64,000 nt of DNA from Acidimicrobiia bacterium (GTDB taxonomy: Bacteria > Acidobacteriota > Terriglobia > Bryobacterales > Bryobacteraceae), in the NCBI GenBank assembly GCA_016871315.1, contig VFZE01000012.1:1-64000 (forward strand), given 5' to 3'. Positions 59,689 to 64,000 of this stretch are shown one piece after another. Each line of letters opens with the position of its first letter. Position 1 is the first letter of the stretch. The notes below the pieces were generated by a model. That model was given only the letters and a program-made list of their open reading frames with translations. It was not told the origin of the DNA and made no database searches. The position numbers and the translations under genes are program-made.

Positions 59689-60318
59689 ATGGCACTGACC
59701 CCGCGACAGAAACAAGTACTGGATTTTATCGCCGGCTTCGTAGAGGAGCACGCCTACTGCCCCAGCTATGAGGAGATCGCCGGTGGGCTCGACCTGGCCT
59801 CCTTAGCCACCGTCCATAAACACATTACGGCACTGGAATCGAAGAAATACTTGAGGCGCTCTTTCAACCAAAGTCGCTCGTTGGAACTGGCGCCACGATA
59901 TTTCGAGGAAACTCGCCGGCGCGGAGCTCCGGCACCGGCTTCTCTGGAGGTTCCGCTGGAAGGCCGCATTGCGGCTGGGACGCCGGTGGAGGCGTTCTCC
60001 GGACGTGAGACGGTGAACTTCGCCGACTTTGCCGGCGATCGCGACACATACGCGCTGGAGGTCAGCGGGGAGTCGATGATCGAAGACCACATTTGCAGCG
60101 GCGACTACGTGCTGGTGGAGCGCACCACGGAGGTACGCAATGGGGACATCGTCGTTGCGTTGGTGTGCGGCTCGGAAACGACGTTGAAGCGAATCTACCG
60201 GGAAGGTGACTCGATCCGGCTGCAACCGGCCAACTCCGCCATGGAACCGATCCGTGTGCCGGCCTCCGACGTCAACGTGCAAGGCCGCGTTCTGGCCGTC
60301 CTTCGCAAGTACAGATAA
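59689..60318 (+). CDS. lexA: LexA repressor
   Basis: The 209-residue protein has the winged-helix N-terminal domain (LTPRQKQVLDFIAGFVEEH, LASLATVHKHITALE), then the self-cleavage site A96-G97 in GRIAAG. The Ser-Lys dyad is Ser129 (VSGESM) and Lys167 (TTLKRIY). It represses SOS genes and is autocleaved on RecA filaments. A strong ribosome site (GGAGGA with GAAGGA further on) precedes the ATG, behind a good sigma70 promoter. The recognition helix (LASLATVHKHI) differs from the E. coli sequence, so the operator may differ too. Confidence 0.96.
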   Translation: MALTPRQKQVLDFIAGFVEEHAYCPSYEEIAGGLDLASLATVHKHITALESKKYLRRSFNQSRSLELAPRYFEETRRRGAPAPASLEVPLEGRIAAGTPVEAFSGRETVNFADFAGDRDTYALEVSGESMIEDHICSGDYVLVERTTEVRNGDIVVALVCGSETTLKRIYREGDSIRLQPANSAMEPIRVPASDVNVQGRVLAVLRKYR

Positions 60319-60388
60319 GAGTGGGATGAGGCGGGTTACGCCTCACCCCGTACACGCCAAGGAGCGTTTCCGTAAGGCGTGCAAAACC

Positions 60389-63300
60389 TCAGAACTCGTA
60401 TCGTAGCGCAAACTGCATCTGGCGTGGAGTGTTGGCCTGGTCGCTGAACTTGCCCCAGTTGGCTGTTCCCACGCGGCTGATGGTGGGCGATCCGAAGCGG
60501 ACCTGGTTAAACACGTTGAAGGTCTCCCAGCGGAACTGAAGGGAATGGCCTTCGTCGTAGGGCATCGAGAAGCGCTTAGCGACGGCGAAATCGATGTTGG
60601 ATCTGCCCGGTCCCCAAACGGTATTGCGGCTGCCGCTTTGTCCGGGAAGCGTGAAGTCCCATTCGCTCAAGGTCGCGGTGGGATCGGCCCACATATTGGG
60701 GCCGCCTCGTCCGGAGACGGCCGGCGCATTCTTGGTGACCGTCGTCCGGGTAATTGGCCCGCGTGGCGTACCGAAGCCGGTAATGTTCCAGTTGGTGGGC
60801 CAGTTGCGCCCGTTGCCGACGCTGAATGGCAGTTCGGTGGATTGTGTCCAGACGCCGGAGATCTGCCAGCCGCCGATCAAGGCGTCGAGCCCGCGATTTG
60901 CACCACCGCCAAACCGTTTGCCTTTGCCGAAGGGCAGCTCATAGATGCCGAGCAAATTGTAGATGTGCCGCTGATCATAATCCGAAACAGCGCGCCGCTG
61001 GGAAGGATCCCAGGAGTTGACGAGGAATCCGCTGAAGGAGCCGGCGTTTTCCGCTGAAGAGGCCAGATCCTGCGACTTCGCGTAGGTGTAGTTGAAGTCG
61101 ACGGTAAGCCCTTCTGAGAAGCGCTTGCGCAGGGTCCACTGCATGGCGTGATAGTTCCCGCCACCGATGGAACTCCAGGCCGAGAGCGCGGAGAACTGCG
61201 GATTCATCATCATGTTCGCGCCCAGCCGGCCGCAGTCGGGATCGCAGAACTGATCCAGGTCGGCGAGCGCGGAGGTGAAGTCGTTCGGATAGAATCGAGC
61301 CACGCGGAACACTTGCTGCGATGCGGTCTCGTTAGCGGTGGCCAGATTCCGGTAGAAGTTTTCAAAGAACGGAATGCGGGGTACCGCGGAGATCGCAGCC
61401 CGGTCGTTGACCAGCCGCGCCATGATGGTGGCGGCCTCAAAGTAGCTCTGGCCACTGGCCGGGTCGAACATGTTGGTGGGCATTGCCAGGTCGCGGTTCA
61501 TGAGCGAGCGGCGGGACTGGCGGCCGACGTAGCTGCCCTGAAGGAACCAGCCGCTCTTGAACTCGCGCCCGATGGAGAAGTTCATGTTCATCGTGTAGGG
61601 CGGCTGCAAATTGTCGTCAATGGAGTTGGTGATGGCGAAACTGCCGGTACCGCGCGAGGGGAACTGAATCGGGAAGCCTCCGGGAGGCGCCGCGCGCAGC
61701 AGTTGAGACGGCACGCTGAAGACGCCGTTAAAGCGGGGAGCGGTGGAAGGCGTCAGTTGGCCGGCCGGGTTCACCAGTGTCGTGGCGAAACCGAAAGCCG
61801 TCAAGTCGAAGGTGCGCGCCAGAGGCTGGCCGAACAAGTCGTAGTACATGCCCCAGCCGGCGCGGATGGAGGTTTGTCCCGCTCCGCCAAACAGGAACTT
61901 GCCGATCGCAGATTGCGCGTTGGGCGACCAGGCGATTCCGACGCGAGGCGCGAAATTCTTCTTGTGGAATGGATAGATCGGCCGCGCATTCGGGTCGGAG
62001 CGTCCCAGGAAGCTGATGCGTCCGGCCTCTTCCTGGCTCTTGCCCTGATCCGCCAGAGCGCCACGGGTGTTAAACCATTGGCCGAGCGGAATGTTGGTGG
62101 AGACCTGCACGCCGTCGGCTTCGTAGATGGACGGCATCAGACTCCAGCGCAATCCATAGGTCAGCGTGAGATTCCGCTTGATGCGCCACGTGTCCTGAGC
62201 ATACAGTTCATACTCCTCGTTCCGGTAGTCACGTTGGATCGGCGCTCCCACCGGCAGCAGCCCGCCGTCGATTTTGTAGTTGTAGCGGGCATTGCCTTGG
62301 CTGACGATGCCGAGAACGGCCATAATCGCGTCGTTGTAGGCGGTGCGGTCGGCAGAAGCCAGGTCGGCAGGTTGCAGGTCCGAGCCAGTTCCGCGGAGCC
62401 AGCTGACGTTGGTGGAAGCCGAATGGAAGGAACGGCCGAAATTATTCGACTGATTGGAAATCCGCCGCGTGATGAAACCGAACTGCACCGCATGCGTGTT
62501 CTTGGTCCAGCTCAGGTCCTCGCTGAACTGATGGACGGGGATCTGCCGCGAAATGCCGGTCGTGAGCCCGAAGCGGTCGGAAAGATTGCGGAAGCTGACG
62601 GCGGAGGCATTCTGGATGCCCGTGGTTTCGCGGGAGAGGCGAGTGATGCCATAGCGGAAGGTGCTCACCAGGTTGGAGGTGATGAGGGAATTGAAACCAA
62701 TGGCCAGTCCCTTGGCATTGGTGAGGGCCACGTTGTTGGGCTGTTCGCCGGGAAACTGGGGAGCCCCGGTGGAACGGTCGTTCTGCAGCTGGCCGCGCAC
62801 AAACACGTTGTGGGCTGAGTTAATGTTGTAGTCCAGCCGGGTAGTGTAGGTGGTGTTCCTCAACTGGAGAGGGGCCGTGAAGCGGAAGCCGACAATGTTG
62901 GCACCGTCGCCAAGTGTGAAATCGTTCGGCGTCGGGTAGGAGTTGAACAGCTGCAGCACCTGCTGGTTGGGCCCGAGGCCCAGCGGATCACGGGCCCGAA
63001 CCTGCTGCGGGCTGAGCTGAATCGTCTGGCCGGCTGTGCTGCGGTACTGAATAATGCCCTGGCGAAGGTTCATCGAGGGGACCGTGCGGCTCACGTTGGC
63101 TTCGCTGCGGTCGCTACGCTGCTCCCAGTTGGCAAAGAAGAACAGCTTATTGCGCTTGATCGGGCCGCCGACGGAGGCGCCGGGAATGTTGATGAGCAGC
63201 TTGGGCCGTTTGACATCGGAGAGATTGTTGAAGAAGTCGTTGGCCGCTGTTGCCGTGTTGCGGTGGTACCAGTAAAGGGATCCGCGATATTCGTTGGTTC

Positions 63301-63994
63301 CGCTCTTTGTTACCAGCGCCACTTGGGCTCCCGAGGTTCGCCCCTGGTCGGCATTGGCGTTGGTGGTGGTGGTCCGGAACTCCTGCACCGAATCCAGCGT
63401 CACGCGCAGGACGCTGGTGAAGGAACTACGCTCCATCTGGTCATTCACGTCGACGCCGTCGAGGGTGACATTAGCCTGATCGGCTTTGCCGCCATTGACG
63501 TTGCCGAACACGTTGACGCCGGGCTGCAGCATCAGAATACCCACCACGTTGCGCGCAAACGACGGCAGTTGAATGATGCCGTGGCTGCCGATGGCGTTAC
63601 CGATGGAGGCATCGGTGGTGTTCACCTGCACCGCCTCCGCGCTGACCGAGATGGTCTCGGCCACTGCACCCACTTTTTCAAATGCGATATTCAAGGTGGA
63701 GGGCACATTCACCAGCAGCCTCACTCCGTTCACGATCACGTCGGAAAAGCCGGAGGCCTTGCCCAGTATCTGGTAATTGCCCGGCTGCACTTGCGCGAAA
63801 TGATAGCGCCCCTGCGGATCGGAAACCGCGGTGCGGGTCGCCTGCGTGTCGATGTTCTTCAGGGTGAGATGGGCCGAGCCGATCACTGCCCCCGTCGGAT
63901 CCACCACCACACCACTGACCGAACTCAGATTCTGAGCGTAGAGAATTGAGGCGCCAAGCAATAATGCCGCGGCGCACACGAACAATTTGTTCAT
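60389..63994 (-). CDS. TonB-dependent receptor, Oar-like, long form
   Basis: The 1201-residue protein is complete: start ATG at 63994 and a signal peptide (MNKLFVCAAALLLGASILYAQ). A carboxypeptidase-regulatory-like domain follows (about 25-105: SGVVVDPTGAVIGSAHLTL, RYHFAQVQPGNYQILGKAS). The plug has VTLDGVDVNDQMERSSFTSV and TTNANADQGRTSGAQVALVT, and the long barrel ends QMQFALRYEF with a terminal Phe. Its promoter lies beyond the right edge. It is convergent with lexA, with 70 bases between stops. Ligand unknown. Confidence 0.95.
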   Translation of the reverse strand: MNKLFVCAAALLLGASILYAQNLSSVSGVVVDPTGAVIGSAHLTLKNIDTQATRTAVSDPQGRYHFAQVQPGNYQILGKASGFSDVIVNGVRLLVNVPSTLNIAFEKVGAVAETISVSAEAVQVNTTDASIGNAIGSHGIIQLPSFARNVVGILMLQPGVNVFGNVNGGKADQANVTLDGVDVNDQMERSSFTSVLRVTLDSVQEFRTTTTNANADQGRTSGAQVALVTKSGTNEYRGSLYWYHRNTATAANDFFNNLSDVKRPKLLINIPGASVGGPIKRNKLFFFANWEQRSDRSEANVSRTVPSMNLRQGIIQYRSTAGQTIQLSPQQVRARDPLGLGPNQQVLQLFNSYPTPNDFTLGDGANIVGFRFTAPLQLRNTTYTTRLDYNINSAHNVFVRGQLQNDRSTGAPQFPGEQPNNVALTNAKGLAIGFNSLITSNLVSTFRYGITRLSRETTGIQNASAVSFRNLSDRFGLTTGISRQIPVHQFSEDLSWTKNTHAVQFGFITRRISNQSNNFGRSFHSASTNVSWLRGTGSDLQPADLASADRTAYNDAIMAVLGIVSQGNARYNYKIDGGLLPVGAPIQRDYRNEEYELYAQDTWRIKRNLTLTYGLRWSLMPSIYEADGVQVSTNIPLGQWFNTRGALADQGKSQEEAGRISFLGRSDPNARPIYPFHKKNFAPRVGIAWSPNAQSAIGKFLFGGAGQTSIRAGWGMYYDLFGQPLARTFDLTAFGFATTLVNPAGQLTPSTAPRFNGVFSVPSQLLRAAPPGGFPIQFPSRGTGSFAITNSIDDNLQPPYTMNMNFSIGREFKSGWFLQGSYVGRQSRRSLMNRDLAMPTNMFDPASGQSYFEAATIMARLVNDRAAISAVPRIPFFENFYRNLATANETASQQVFRVARFYPNDFTSALADLDQFCDPDCGRLGANMMMNPQFSALSAWSSIGGGNYHAMQWTLRKRFSEGLTVDFNYTYAKSQDLASSAENAGSFSGFLVNSWDPSQRRAVSDYDQRHIYNLLGIYELPFGKGKRFGGGANRGLDALIGGWQISGVWTQSTELPFSVGNGRNWPTNWNITGFGTPRGPITRTTVTKNAPAVSGRGGPNMWADPTATLSEWDFTLPGQSGSRNTVWGPGRSNIDFAVAKRFSMPYDEGHSLQFRWETFNVFNQVRFGSPTISRVGTANWGKFSDQANTPRQMQFALRYEF

Positions 63995-64000
63995 GTAACC

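Noticed and set aside
60335-60385. Possible terminator between lexA and the TonB receptor
   Set aside because: A CACGCC/GGCGTG pairing exists but the loop is 17 bases and no T run follows, so support is too weak.
61148-62818. 556-codon plus-strand open frame opposite the third TonB receptor
   Set aside because: Antisense shadow of a conserved receptor; no family resemblance.
1-64000. CRISPR array or complete prophage
   Set aside because: No regularly spaced repeats, Cas genes, capsid or terminase genes were seen.

Overview
The window looks like chromosomal DNA (G+C about 60-65% by eye) from an Acidobacteriota member of the Solibacter/Bryobacter type. The indicators are three Oar-like TonB-dependent receptors with N-terminal carboxypeptidase-regulatory-like domains, a DUF1592/DUF1552 planctomycete-type cytochrome pair, a protein with a TIGR03437-like (Solibacter) domain, YCF48/BNR-type sialidase-like repeat proteins, a PQQ-repeat protein and many secreted hydrolases. 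Taxonomy is inferred from gene families only; no rRNA gene is present.

1-6.7 kb: a partial SelA-like PLP enzyme, then a minus-strand set (DUF1592 protein, DUF1552 protein, secreted small protein, nucleoside-hydrolase-like protein with a poly-Gln tail, frameshifted BNR protein) read from a good sigma70-type promoter near 6150-6178. 6.7-12 kb: TonB receptor, PQQ-repeat protein and DinB protein. 12-17.5 kb: HlyD-type adaptor, zinc alcohol dehydrogenase, unknown protein, 2H phosphoesterase and a secreted beta-helix protein. 17.5-21.8 kb: a scarred region with half a VOC gene, the loose tail of a subtilase, an intact subtilase with a W-G hexapeptide tail behind a probable sigma54 promoter, and a decayed Ser/Thr kinase. 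The kinase remnant cuts the 3' end off a sulfotransferase. 21.8-27.1 kb: a very tight minus-strand operon (glycosyltransferase, hexapeptide acyltransferase, DegT aminotransferase, AMP-ligase fused to a carrier-protein domain, second glycosyltransferase, sulfotransferase) that probably makes a decorated surface glycan.

27.4-28.8 kb: a small island between a tRNA-Glu gene and a 27-bp copy of its 3' end, carrying a hicBA-like module with broken hicA and another frameshifted gene. 29-37 kb: phased TCGACA repeats upstream of a secreted alpha/beta hydrolase, then an enolase-superfamily enzyme with an SMR transporter pair, HyuB, a BNR protein and a cyclase. 37-45.5 kb: a TonB receptor with a TIGR03437-like protein, and a plus-strand operon (DSD1-like PLP enzyme, esterase, ABC ATPase). 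45.7-51.6 kb: two small coiled-coil proteins, a protein phosphatase without a normal start codon, a PhnB-like VOC protein, a membrane-anchored MutS-like ATPase, a HAD phosphatase and an M48 protease. 51.9-59.6 kb: NagA, a DUF6364/PIN toxin-antitoxin pair, an IS1380 transposase scrap fused to a nagA-like tail, Tpx, a DUF255 protein, an acetyl-xylan-esterase-like hydrolase and a ROK pseudogene. 59.7-64 kb: lexA and a third TonB receptor.

Most of the window fits a polymer-degrading heterotroph. The accessory parts (17-29 kb and 53-54 kb) carry many junctions, truncations and frameshifts, so some calls there depend on the assembly being free of indel errors.
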